DNA of 17,079 bases, taken from NCBI GenBank assembly GCA_030590265.1, contig JAUUYW010000026.1:1-17079 (forward strand), read 5' to 3'. The position numbers were made by a program, and so were the translations under genes. The stretch is from Candidatus Krumholzibacteriia bacterium. GTDB lineage: Bacteria > Krumholzibacteriota > Krumholzibacteriia > LZORAL124-64-63. Of the stretch, positions 1 to 6,698 are shown piece after piece. The notes under the pieces were generated by a model. It saw only the letters and a program-made list of their open reading frames with translations, searched no databases and was not told the DNA's origin. Position 1 is the stretch's first letter; every line of letters begins with the position of its first letter.

Positions 1-326
1 CCTTGATTGAACAGGTCGTTTTGAACATCGTTCACAATGCAATAGAGGCGATGAAGGACTGTCCTCGGGAAAACCGGGTTCTTTCAATCAGGACCAATGT
101 TGCTGGCGGGTTTGCCCGGGTTGTTATCGAAGACAGGGGACCCGGCATTGCGGAAAATCAGTTGGATTCGATTTTCGAGTGTTTCACTTCCACAAAGGAC
201 GATGGCCTGGGAATCGGTCTTTCCATTTGCCGTTCGATTGTTGAAGAACACGGTGGCCGTTTGTGGGCCGAGACGGGTACTGGCCGAGGCGGAATATTCC
301 AATTCACCTTGCCGGTTGATAGTTAG
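1..326 (+). CDS. Sensor histidine kinase, C-terminal ATPase part (5' end outside window)
   Basis: Only the last 108 or so codons are present; the reading frame is open to the window edge, so the true start and the phospho-accepting H-box lie upstream. What remains is a HATPase_c domain. It has an N box (NIVHNAIEAM), a G1 motif (DRGPGI), an F box (ECFTSTKDDG) and a G2 motif (GLGIGLSICRSIVEEHGG), then the usual GxxF-FTLP ending and a TAG stop. The G2 and SICRSIVEEHGGRLWA stretch is typical of FixL/TodS-like kinases. Such proteins autophosphorylate and pass the phosphate to a partner regulator. The FixJ-type regulator starts 19 nt downstream on the same strand, so the two are very probably co-transcribed partners. 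The signal sensed cannot be told because the sensor part is missing. Confidence 0.93.
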   Translation, partial: LIEQVVLNIVHNAIEAMKDCPRENRVLSIRTNVAGGFARVVIEDRGPGIAENQLDSIFECFTSTKDDGLGIGLSICRSIVEEHGGRLWAETGTGRGGIFQFTLPVDS

Positions 327-345
327 AACAACCCCTGGAGGGGTC

Positions 346-972
346 ATGAAATTAGAATCCGTGGTGCACATAGTAGAAGATGATGACGCCCATCAGAGTG
401 CCATGTGCTTGATATTGGAATCAGTGGGTTTGACCACCAAGGTCTATGGGAGTGCCCAGCAGTTTCTGGATGAGTTCACCCGGGGTGATGCGGACTGCCC
501 TGAATGCCTGTTGACGGATGTGCGTTTGCCGGGAATGACAGGACTTGATCTCCAGAAAATCCTTTTGGAACGCAAGATTTCCCTGCCGACGGTGGTGATT
601 TCCGGACACGCCGATGTTCCCATTGCTGTGGAAGCCCTCAAGAGTGGCGCCGTCGATTTTATTGAAAAACCCTTCAGACAGCAAAAACTTCTGGATGCGG
701 TCCAATTGGCCCTGGCCCGGAGCGAAGAAGCCCGAAATCAGGAGAATTGCAATTCCCAACTCCAGACCCGTTGGAGTAACCTTACTGGTCGACAACGGGA
801 AGTCATGGAAATGATGGTCGCTGGAAAACCCAACAAAATAATTGCCGATACCATGGGTCTGAGCATCAAAACAATTGAACAACACCGGAGTCTGGTCATG
901 AAGAACATGGAAGCTTCTTCTTTTGCGGACCTGGTCCAGATGGCCCTGAGTTTGAAGGCGAACAAGGGTTAA
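346..972 (+). CDS. FixJ/NarL-family response regulator (receiver + LuxR-type HTH)
   Basis: A 208-residue DNA-binding response regulator. Receiver domain, about residues 5-120: acidic pocket E11/D12/D13, phospho-acceptor D58 in LLTDVRLPGMTG, the conserved S86 in VVISGH, and K108 in IEKPF. LuxR-type helix-turn-helix, about 146-205: it opens with LTGRQREVMEMMVAG and carries the recognition region LSIKTIEQHRS. This arrangement and length match FixJ/TodT/StyR regulators, which activate transcription when phosphorylated by FixL-type kinases. The frame is open back to position 97, but the ATG at 346 is chosen because a purine-rich GGAGGGG lies just upstream and the preceding codons overlap the kinase gene without resembling a domain. 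The kinase C-terminus ends 19 nt upstream. Target genes are unknown. Confidence 0.95.
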   Translation: MKLESVVHIVEDDDAHQSAMCLILESVGLTTKVYGSAQQFLDEFTRGDADCPECLLTDVRLPGMTGLDLQKILLERKISLPTVVISGHADVPIAVEALKSGAVDFIEKPFRQQKLLDAVQLALARSEEARNQENCNSQLQTRWSNLTGRQREVMEMMVAGKPNKIIADTMGLSIKTIEQHRSLVMKNMEASSFADLVQMALSLKANKG

Positions 973-1073
973 CCCTGTGTCGGGCAGGGTATCCCCTATC
1001 TACAGATATTTGTCCTCCTTGTCGATTATCATCCTGTCATTGTGGCAACAGGGTACTATCAGGAGGACTCGCT

Positions 1074-3182
1074 GTGAAAATGGATCTATCTCTCAAACGC
1101 AAATTGCTTCTGACCGGGGTTTTGCTCTCTCTCATTCCTTTGGTTTTATTGACCACCATTATCATCAAGCGGGAAATGCTCATGCAGGAGGCGGCTTCGC
1201 AAGAGTGTTTGAACCTGGCTTTCACCGATTTGGATCATATAGCCGAAAGTGTATATGTCCTTTGCGAAACCCAGCATCAGGTTCTGCAGGACAACGTCAA
1301 TGCAGGATTGAATGTCACCAATCATGTGATGAACCAGCAAGGGCAGGTCTCCTTCGCCGACGAGACCATCGATTGGGTGGCCGTTAACCAATACACCAAA
1401 CAATCCATGAAGGCGATGCTGCCGCGCATGTATGTGGGAGCTCAGTGGCTCAAACAGAACAGAAGCGCCGATGTTGTTTCCCCTGTAGTGGACAGTGTGC
1501 AGGATTTGCTCGGTGGTACTTCCACAATTTTCCAACGCATGAACAATGAAGGCGATATGCTCCGGGTTTGTACCAATGTCCTGAAATCCGATGGAACCAG
1601 AGCCATAGGCACTTTCATCCCCGCAGTCAATCCTGATGGAAAAAGAAACACAGTCATCCAATCGGTGCTGGCTGGGAACACTTACCGTGGCCGAGCTTTT
1701 GTGGTCGATCGTTGGTACCTGACAGCCTATGAACCCATTCGCGATGGTCTGGGAAAAGTAGTGGGTATCAGTTATTTTGGAGTCCCCATGGAAAATGCCA
1801 CCGCTTTGCGCCAGGCCATCATGGATACCAAGGTAGGCGAAACGGGCTATATTTACGTTCTGGATTCCAAAGGTAATTATGTAGTATCCAAAGAAGGCAA
1901 ACGTGATGGTGAGAATATCTGGAATGCCAAGGATGCCAACGGGTCCTTCCTGGTCCAGGAAATCTGCAAAATAGCCACCGGACTGAAAAATAAGGAAATC
2001 GCGGGAATCACCTATCCCTGGCGGAATGAGGGTGACGAAAACAGTCGTGAAAAGGTGGTTAGGTTGGCCTACTTTGAACCTTGGGATTGGGTCATTGGAG
2101 TTGGCTCCTACCAGGATGAATTCCAGGCGGCAGAAATTCGCGTTGCAAAAATTGGTAATGAAAATAAGATCACACTGGCGGTTGTTTCTTTCATTTCTCT
2201 TTTGGCCTCGATTCTGATTTGGTTCTTTGTTTCCCATGGGATAGGCAAACAAATTGGCACCGTGGTTGGCCAGCTATCATCAGCTTCGAATCAGGTGATG
2301 GCGGCATCCGGTCAGGTGGCCCAATCAAGTATCCAATTGTCCGAAGGAGCCAGTGAGCAAGCTAGTTCCCTGGAAGAAATATCAGCTTCGTTGACCGAGA
2401 TGTCTTCCATGACCAACCAGAATGCTGAAAATGCCAACCAAACTGATACTATGGCCAATCAATCCCTGCAATGGGCTCGTGAAGGCGCAGCGGTGATGGA
2501 CCACATGAACAGCACCATCGAGCAGATCAAGAGTTCCAGCGACGAGACGGCAAAAATTCTCAAGACCATCGATGAAATTGCCTTCCAAACGAATTTGCTG
2601 GCCCTCAATGCCGCAGTGGAAGCGGCCCGGGCCGGCGACGCGGGCAAGGGTTTTGCCGTCGTTGCCGAGGAAGTGCGCAACCTGGCCCAGCGCAGCGCCC
2701 AAGCTGCCAAAAGTACTTCCAGCCTGATCGATGCCTCACAGAAGAATGCCCAGGATGGTGTTTTGGCCAGCCAGGAGGTTGGTGGAGTTCTGCATAAAAT
2801 TGCCGAGGGAATTCAAGGTGTTGCCGAGTTGATCGGACAGGTTTCCACTTCCAGCAGAGAACAAGCCCAGGGTATCAACGAAATCAACACGGGTGTTTCC
2901 CAATTGGATCAAGTCACTCAGTCCACTGCCGCCATGACCGAAGAAACTGCCGCAGCCGGTGAAGAACTCAACGGACAAGCCAACGATCTCAACCAAATGG
3001 TTGCAGTTTTGAATAGAATCGTTGAAGGAGAATCTGGAAAACAATTGGATCAAGCTCCAGGGCAGGGACTCAATATTCCCCCGGTTTTTGCTCGGGCTGG
3101 ATCGAATGGGCCTGTCAGGCAGGCACCGGGCTTTTCAAATGAAGTAATTCCCCTTGAATGCGAAGATCTAATAGAGATATAA
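1074..3182 (+). CDS. Methyl-accepting chemotaxis protein with periplasmic Cache-type sensor
   Basis: A 702-residue membrane chemoreceptor. A positive N-terminus precedes TM1 (about residues 9-31). A periplasmic region of about 330 residues follows, resembling the Cache_3-Cache_2 fusion (for example GTFIPAVNPDG, VVGISYFGVP, GYIYVLDSKGNYVVSKEG, EPWDWVIGVGSY). TM2 is about 367-386. The cytoplasmic signalling coiled coil contains the invariant hairpin tip (DEIAFQTNLLALNAAVEAARAG, about 500-521, continuing to VAEEVRNLAQRSA). Glu-rich candidate methylation segments lie at about 423-443 and 620-632. No clear HAMP domain separates TM2 from the coiled coil. The last 50 residues form a flexible tail with no obvious CheR-docking pentapeptide. 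The GTG at 1074 is preferred over the ATG at 1080 because AGGAGG (1061-1066) is optimally spaced. It lies 101 nt after the regulator gene; co-regulation is possible but not shown. The ligand is unknown. Confidence 0.95.
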   Translation: MKMDLSLKRKLLLTGVLLSLIPLVLLTTIIIKREMLMQEAASQECLNLAFTDLDHIAESVYVLCETQHQVLQDNVNAGLNVTNHVMNQQGQVSFADETIDWVAVNQYTKQSMKAMLPRMYVGAQWLKQNRSADVVSPVVDSVQDLLGGTSTIFQRMNNEGDMLRVCTNVLKSDGTRAIGTFIPAVNPDGKRNTVIQSVLAGNTYRGRAFVVDRWYLTAYEPIRDGLGKVVGISYFGVPMENATALRQAIMDTKVGETGYIYVLDSKGNYVVSKEGKRDGENIWNAKDANGSFLVQEICKIATGLKNKEIAGITYPWRNEGDENSREKVVRLAYFEPWDWVIGVGSYQDEFQAAEIRVAKIGNENKITLAVVSFISLLASILIWFFVSHGIGKQIGTVVGQLSSASNQVMAASGQVAQSSIQLSEGASEQASSLEEISASLTEMSSMTNQNAENANQTDTMANQSLQWAREGAAVMDHMNSTIEQIKSSSDETAKILKTIDEIAFQTNLLALNAAVEAARAGDAGKGFAVVAEEVRNLAQRSAQAAKSTSSLIDASQKNAQDGVLASQEVGGVLHKIAEGIQGVAELIGQVSTSSREQAQGINEINTGVSQLDQVTQSTAAMTEETAAAGEELNGQANDLNQMVAVLNRIVEGESGKQLDQAPGQGLNIPPVFARAGSNGPVRQAPGFSNEVIPLECEDLIEI

Positions 3183-3189
3183 AATGTGA

Positions 3190-3747
3190 CTAGCGGTACA
3201 GGGCCTTGATGTCTTCCAGCAGCCCATGGGTGGTTTGCACCGGCTGCAATCCCAACAATTGTTCAACCAGCACCCGGGTTTCGTCTTCATCGAAACTGTA
3301 GTGTGATAACCGCAGAACCATGTTCTGGTCGATGACCGCATTGTAGGGAATTCCGCCTGCATCAGGGAAGAGCGTGAAAAGGCTGTAGTCGGGCGCAAGA
3401 ACCGTGGGGTAGGTTAGTCCCAGGTCGTTGACCCATTGGGTCACCAAGGTGGAATCCTCCAAAAGATTCACCGCGAGCACTGTGAAGTCGTATTCCTGGT
3501 ATTCCTGCCAGAAATTCTCTTCCAGGATGGGTGACTCATCGTTGCAGGGCGGGCACCAGGTGGCAAAGAAATACAGAAGGATAACATCACCCTGGAAGTC
3601 GTACAGACTCACCGGATTTCCGTCGAGATCCGGCAGGGTGAAATCTTCGATGGTGTCGCCTAACTCATAGGCTCCTAAGGAGGTTATGGGCATTAGGGCC
3701 AGCATTGTGCACAGGAGAATTAGCTTAATTGTTGTTATCCTGACCAT
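3190..3747 (-). CDS. Exported TlpA-like thiol-disulfide oxidoreductase (WCPPC)
   Basis: A thioredoxin-fold protein of 185 residues from the ATG at 3747. A signal peptide (MVRITTIKLILLCTMLALM...) ends near SLGA|YELGD, then come the TlpA/AhpC-like strand FTLPDLDGNPVSL, the redox motif FFATWCPPC (C65 and C68 from this start) and the cis-proline strand GGIPYNAVID. The family reduces or rearranges disulfides in exported proteins or supports cytochrome c maturation. The frame is open to an ATG at 3771 (193 residues), but neither upstream ATG has a good Shine-Dalgarno sequence. The start at 3747 gives a normal signal peptide and exactly the length of the paralogue upstream, so I prefer it with moderate certainty. 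It is the last gene of the - strand operon, and its stop is 7 nt from the convergent chemoreceptor gene. The C-terminal tail (EDIKALYR) matches the paralogue's tail (GEVKALYRP). Confidence 0.88.
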   Translation of the reverse strand: MVRITTIKLILLCTMLALMPITSLGAYELGDTIEDFTLPDLDGNPVSLYDFQGDVILLYFFATWCPPCNDESPILEENFWQEYQEYDFTVLAVNLLEDSTLVTQWVNDLGLTYPTVLAPDYSLFTLFPDAGGIPYNAVIDQNMVLRLSHYSFDEDETRVLVEQLLGLQPVQTTHGLLEDIKALYR

Positions 3748-3818
3748 TTTCCAGACCATATCTCTGAACATATCAGCGTTTAATAGGTGAAATGATTGAA
3801 GTTCCCCAACTCCAGAAC

Positions 3819-3824
3819 ATTATA
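3819..3824 (-). promoter_or_regulatory. Possible internal -10 element
   Basis: Read on the - strand this is a perfect TATAAT, in the intergenic stretch ahead of the last TlpA-like gene. No good -35 hexamer sits 16-18 nt upstream and there is no extended -10 TGn, so it may be a chance match in an AT-rich gap. If real it would let the last gene be transcribed apart from the selenoprotein-like gene. Confidence 0.22.
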
Positions 3825-3854
3825 CACCAAAAAACTATGAGATACCATCAAAAA

Positions 3855-4412
3855 TCAGGGTCGATACAAAGCTTTGACTTCTCCCAAGGTGCTTTGAGTC
3901 ACCGGAACCCCCTGCTCTTCCAGCAGCAAGTCGATCATGTCAGTGATGGCCTGCAGGTCAAACCCCATGGCTGCATACCTGATCTCAAGATTCCCATCCA
4001 AAATGGCGTTGTAAGGCAGGGCCATGGCGTCGGGGAAGAGCTGGAAAAGATCCCAGTCCGGGGTCAGCCAGATGGGGTAGGTGACGCCCATGGCCAGGGC
4101 CCATCCCTGCACCAGGGAAAGCTGTTCCTGAATATCGATGGCGATGACCGTGACGTTCTCATCAGCGTATCCTTGCCAAATATCCGCCTCCAAATGGGCG
4201 GCCTCTTCGTTGCAGCCCAGGCACCAGGTGGTGAAAAAATTGAGCACAATAATTTGGCCGGCTTCGTCGGAAAGGCTGACGACTTCTTCGTTCAGGTCGG
4301 TGAGAGTGAAGTCCTCCACAACGTCACCGATCTCGTAGGCCAGGGCGGCAGTGGCTCCGACGGTCATGATCAGGACTGTTGTTATCATCAGTTTGAGCAT
4401 TGTGGTTTTCAT
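3855..4412 (-). CDS. Exported TlpA-like thioredoxin-fold protein with unusual WCLGC motif
   Basis: A 185-residue exported thioredoxin-fold protein. A signal peptide (MKTTMLKLMITTVLIMTVGA) ends near AALA|YEIGD. Then follow FTLTDLNEEVVSL, the redox motif FFTTWCLGC (C64 and C67) and a cis-proline strand ALPYNAILDGN (P133). The CLGC dipeptide differs from the common CPPC or CGPC, which should alter redox potential; the consequence is inferred, not shown. The ATG at 4412 is chosen over an in-frame upstream start because GGAAGG lies a normal distance before it and it begins a clean signal peptide. It starts 22 nt after the stop of the multidomain gene and has the same length as the next gene, so it belongs to one operon of TlpA-like paralogues. 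Its terminator is TGA, directly after ALYRP, which shows that TGA does mean stop in this operon. Confidence 0.9.
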   Translation of the reverse strand: MKTTMLKLMITTVLIMTVGATAALAYEIGDVVEDFTLTDLNEEVVSLSDEAGQIIVLNFFTTWCLGCNEEAAHLEADIWQGYADENVTVIAIDIQEQLSLVQGWALAMGVTYPIWLTPDWDLFQLFPDAMALPYNAILDGNLEIRYAAMGFDLQAITDMIDLLLEEQGVPVTQSTLGEVKALYRP

Positions 4413-4434
4413 GGGTTTTCCTTCCGGTTCGGCA

Positions 4435-6471
4435 CTATCGCACAAGGGTCAGTTTGGTGACCGCGGTTTCGTTCAGGGTTCGCATCCGGGCCATGTACAG
4501 GCCGGAGGGCAAATTTTGCCCTTGATCATTCTGTCCATCCCAAGCCAGAAGATTGGGCCCCATGGGGCGAACATCACTGCTGAGCAGGGTGCGCACCAGG
4601 TGTCCCCGGGTGTCCAGAATATCCAGGCTCACGGGTTGGCTGCGCTGCAGGGTGAAAGAGATCTTCGTTTGAGGGTTGAAAGGATTGGGGAAAGCCTGCA
4701 ATGAGAGAGGTTGTGCCGGAGGTGTCTCCGGCTGGCCGGCTGGGTTTGCAAGCAAACTGTTGATGACGTCGATCATCTCTTCCGGTCGGTACTCGGTGCT
4801 GAAGTAGGCCACCCGACCTTCCGGATCGATGACATAGTCCAGAGGGTAGGGCGAAGTGGCCCCGCTTTGCCGGTACTGATAATAGATGCTGCCCGCATCC
4901 AGAAGAATGGGAAATGAAACCTGGAAAGCGCTCAAAAAAGCATCCAGGTCGATGGAGGAATCCTGCCCCGCATTCAGACCGAAAACCAAAACATCCTGCT
5001 CATCGTATCGCTGGCGAACTGCCGCTTCGAGGTCCGAAAACTCCGGACCGCAGACAGGTCACCAGTTGGCGAAATACGCCAAGACCACCACTCTTCCCAG
5101 GCCATCGACGAGGCTGTGAGTCACACCATCCATATCCGTGAGGGTGAATCCGGGAGCTGGTTCTCCAATGTTCAGGGAATTGGGATTATCGTCAGCTGAC
5201 AAGGGGAAGGTGATGGAGCCTTCGTCTCTGTCGTCTGAATCGATGCGCAGGAATGTCCCGGCAAAACCCGCATTCAAATGGTCAAAGCGAAGACCTATTT
5301 CCCTTGATTGGCCGACGGGAAGGATAAAACTCGTTGCTGTGGTGATGGTGTAACTGTCGGAAAAGGCCTGGATATCGAATACGGAAATGTCGGCGCCGCC
5401 GGTGTTCCCGATTGTGAAAGTGGTGTCGCGGTAGCTGCCCACTGGGACCGTGCCAAATTCAATGCCCTCAACGCTCACTTGTATGTCACCTTTGAGGCTG
5501 GGGCCGGTGCTGTAGTTGCGCAACTTCGACCAATCGGCCACCACCACCAGGCCTTCTCGTGCGGCAAGTCCCATGGCTCTGACGGGAGTGTCTTCGCCAC
5601 CCATGGGCAAGGGGTTGGAAGGATCATCCAGGTTGAAAGACTCCACGTCATCCCAGTCGGCCACGTAGACCATGTTGCCGACGAGGGCGGCGGTGATGGC
5701 AAGACCACTGGTGTTGGCGTTGCCGGCCAAAACGGGACTGGCCGGGTTGTCCAGTGTGAAGATGTCGATGCCGGCGCTGCCGCAGCAAACCACGGCCACA
5801 TTACCGTTCACCACCACGTCGTTGGCCGAACCGCTGGTGGGCAGGCTCAACAGGTGCACCGGTGCGGCCGGATTGGCAACGTTGATCACGGCGAGTCCGC
5901 CGATGCCATCGGCCACATAGGCGATGTGACCTTGAAGAGCCACATCCCAGGCATTGGTAAGGCTCAGCACTTCACCGAGGGTGACTGGATTTGTTTTTTG
6001 AGTGAAGTCGATGATCTCAAGGCCATCACCATGACGGCAGGCGTAGCCGATTCCATCGCGAAGGGTCACGCCCTCGAAAGTTTGCCCGGGTGTACCGTGC
6101 ACTGTCGCCAGAACCGGGTTGCCACCACCGGAAAGATCCATGACGCTCAACAAATCTTCCCGGCCGCCACCCAGCGCCAGGTCGCCTTCCACTGCGCCGC
6201 GATAGAAGCGGTTGTATGGGTGTCCGGGCGGTTCGTAGCGTCCCAGCTGGGTGGGTATTGTTGGGTCGGTAATATCGATGACTGCTAAACCGCCCACGCC
6301 AAAAACGTAAGCGCGATCACCCAGCAGCTCGACATCCTGGAGTTCGGCGAAGAAGTTGGGGTTGAATTTTCCGATGTTTTCCAGGAGGTCATCCTGGTCG
6401 TCGGGGAAGCTCAACGCAGACCCATTTGAGATGAGGGCCAGAAGCAGAGGGACTAATAATAATCGTGGCAC
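4435..6471 (-). CDS. Candidate selenoprotein: LVIVD propeller / ASH-like Ig / TlpA (UPVC) / C-terminal sorting module
   Basis: Read through one in-frame TGA (5059-5061), this is a 678-residue exported protein. Signal peptide about 1-20. LVIVD-type beta-propeller repeats about 45-320 (GGLAVIDITDP, GLEIIDFTQKTNP, GGLAVINVANPAAP, GIDIFTLDNPASP). ASH/HYDIN-like Ig domain about 330-427 (FGTVPVGS...TIGNTGGADI). TlpA/AhpC-like domain about 434-580 with APGFTLTDMDG, then YFANW-U471-P-V-C474-GPEF and cis-proline P543. FlgD-like/type IX-style C-terminal module about 590-678 (FPNPFNPQTKISF...WDGQNDQG...SGLYMAR). The TGA falls exactly where both downstream paralogues have the first redox Cys, and homology continues in the same frame afterwards, so selenocysteine insertion is the best explanation. 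A nonsense mutation or base error from TGC/TGT is the main alternative. The start is GTG with GGAGG six nt upstream. It is the first gene of the TlpA operon and probably a surface or periplasmic redox protein; its substrate is unknown. Confidence 0.78.
5019..5061 (-). promoter_or_regulatory. Putative bacterial SECIS hairpin plus Sec TGA codon
   Basis: In the mRNA, TGA (5061-5059) is followed by a two-part stem-loop. The upper stem is a perfect 6 bp pair, GGUCCG (5049-5044) with CGGACC (5036-5031), closing a 7-nt loop GAGUUUU whose first base is G. The lower stem pairs CUGUC (5057-5053) with GGCAG (5023-5019) across an internal loop. The loop G is the 16th nt after the TGA. Known bacterial SECIS elements sit immediately 3' of the UGA, carry a G at the start of a small apical loop, and place it roughly 16-37 nt from the UGA. 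The stretch also encodes conserved residues (CGPEF), so part of the pairing could be coincidence. Confidence 0.6.
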
Positions 6472-6528
6472 GATAATCCTCCGGGTTGAAGAAGGTGCCG
6501 TAAAGACAATTCAGGGAGTTCTTTTAGG

Positions 6529-6557
6529 AGTATATGAAGAGGTGGCATATCTGCCAG
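6529..6557 (-). promoter_or_regulatory. Predicted sigma70-type promoter for the TlpA/selenoprotein operon
   Basis: On the - strand, CTGGCA (6557-6552, four of six to the -35 consensus) is followed after 17 nt by TATACT (6534-6529, five of six to the -10 consensus). This predicts a transcript start near 6522 and a leader of about 50 nt before the GTG at 6471. The spacer overlaps an imperfect palindrome GGCATATCTGCC (6544-6555) that could be an operator. Prediction by eye only. Confidence 0.4.
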
Positions 6558-6627
6558 AGGGTGGGGTTTTTTTGCTGTTTTGCTGAAAATAAAATCAATA
6601 TTTCTTATTTGTTTTCAGTAATTTAGC

Positions 6628-6656
6628 TTGCTTTTTCGCTCAATTTTCGTTATATT
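6628..6656 (+). promoter_or_regulatory. Predicted sigma70-type promoter for the HNH gene
   Basis: TTGCTT (6628-6633) and TATATT (6651-6656) are separated by 17 nt in the AT-rich part of the divergent intergenic region, about 40 nt before the ATG at 6699. The -10 matches consensus at five of six positions and the -35 at three of six. The remainder of the 227-nt intergenic region holds T-rich tracts but no gene that I can see. Confidence 0.4.
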
Positions 6657-6698
6657 AAAAGCACCTCCCAAGGACTATCTATTCGAAGGAAAAAGAAC

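Noticed and set aside
973..989. CCCTG/CAGGG hairpin just after the response regulator as a terminator
   Set aside because: Only 5 bp and not followed by a U-tract.
1021..1059. Sigma28- or sigma70-like promoter for the chemoreceptor (GTCGATTA, TACTAT)
   Set aside because: The GTCGATTA resembles a flagellar-sigma -10, but no TAAA-type -35 lies 15 nt upstream, and no -35 pairs with TACTAT.
1146..2252. 368-codon open frame on the - strand
   Set aside because: Antisense to the clear Cache sensor and TM regions of the chemoreceptor; no recognisable protein features.
3792..4460. 222-codon open frame on the + strand
   Set aside because: Antisense to the WCLGC thioredoxin-fold gene, which has a signal peptide, a ribosome site and conserved motifs.
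4435..5061. Treating the part after the TGA as a separate gene starting at an internal codon such as TTG near 4989
   Set aside because: Such a start would lie after the CxxC motif, without ribosome site or signal peptide, and would leave a thioredoxin fold cut in two; readthrough explains both halves better.
5308..6288. 326-codon open frame on the + strand
   Set aside because: It lies wholly antisense to the propeller/Ig part of the candidate selenoprotein, has low-complexity His/Gly/Ala-rich composition and no domain signature; it is a shadow frame.
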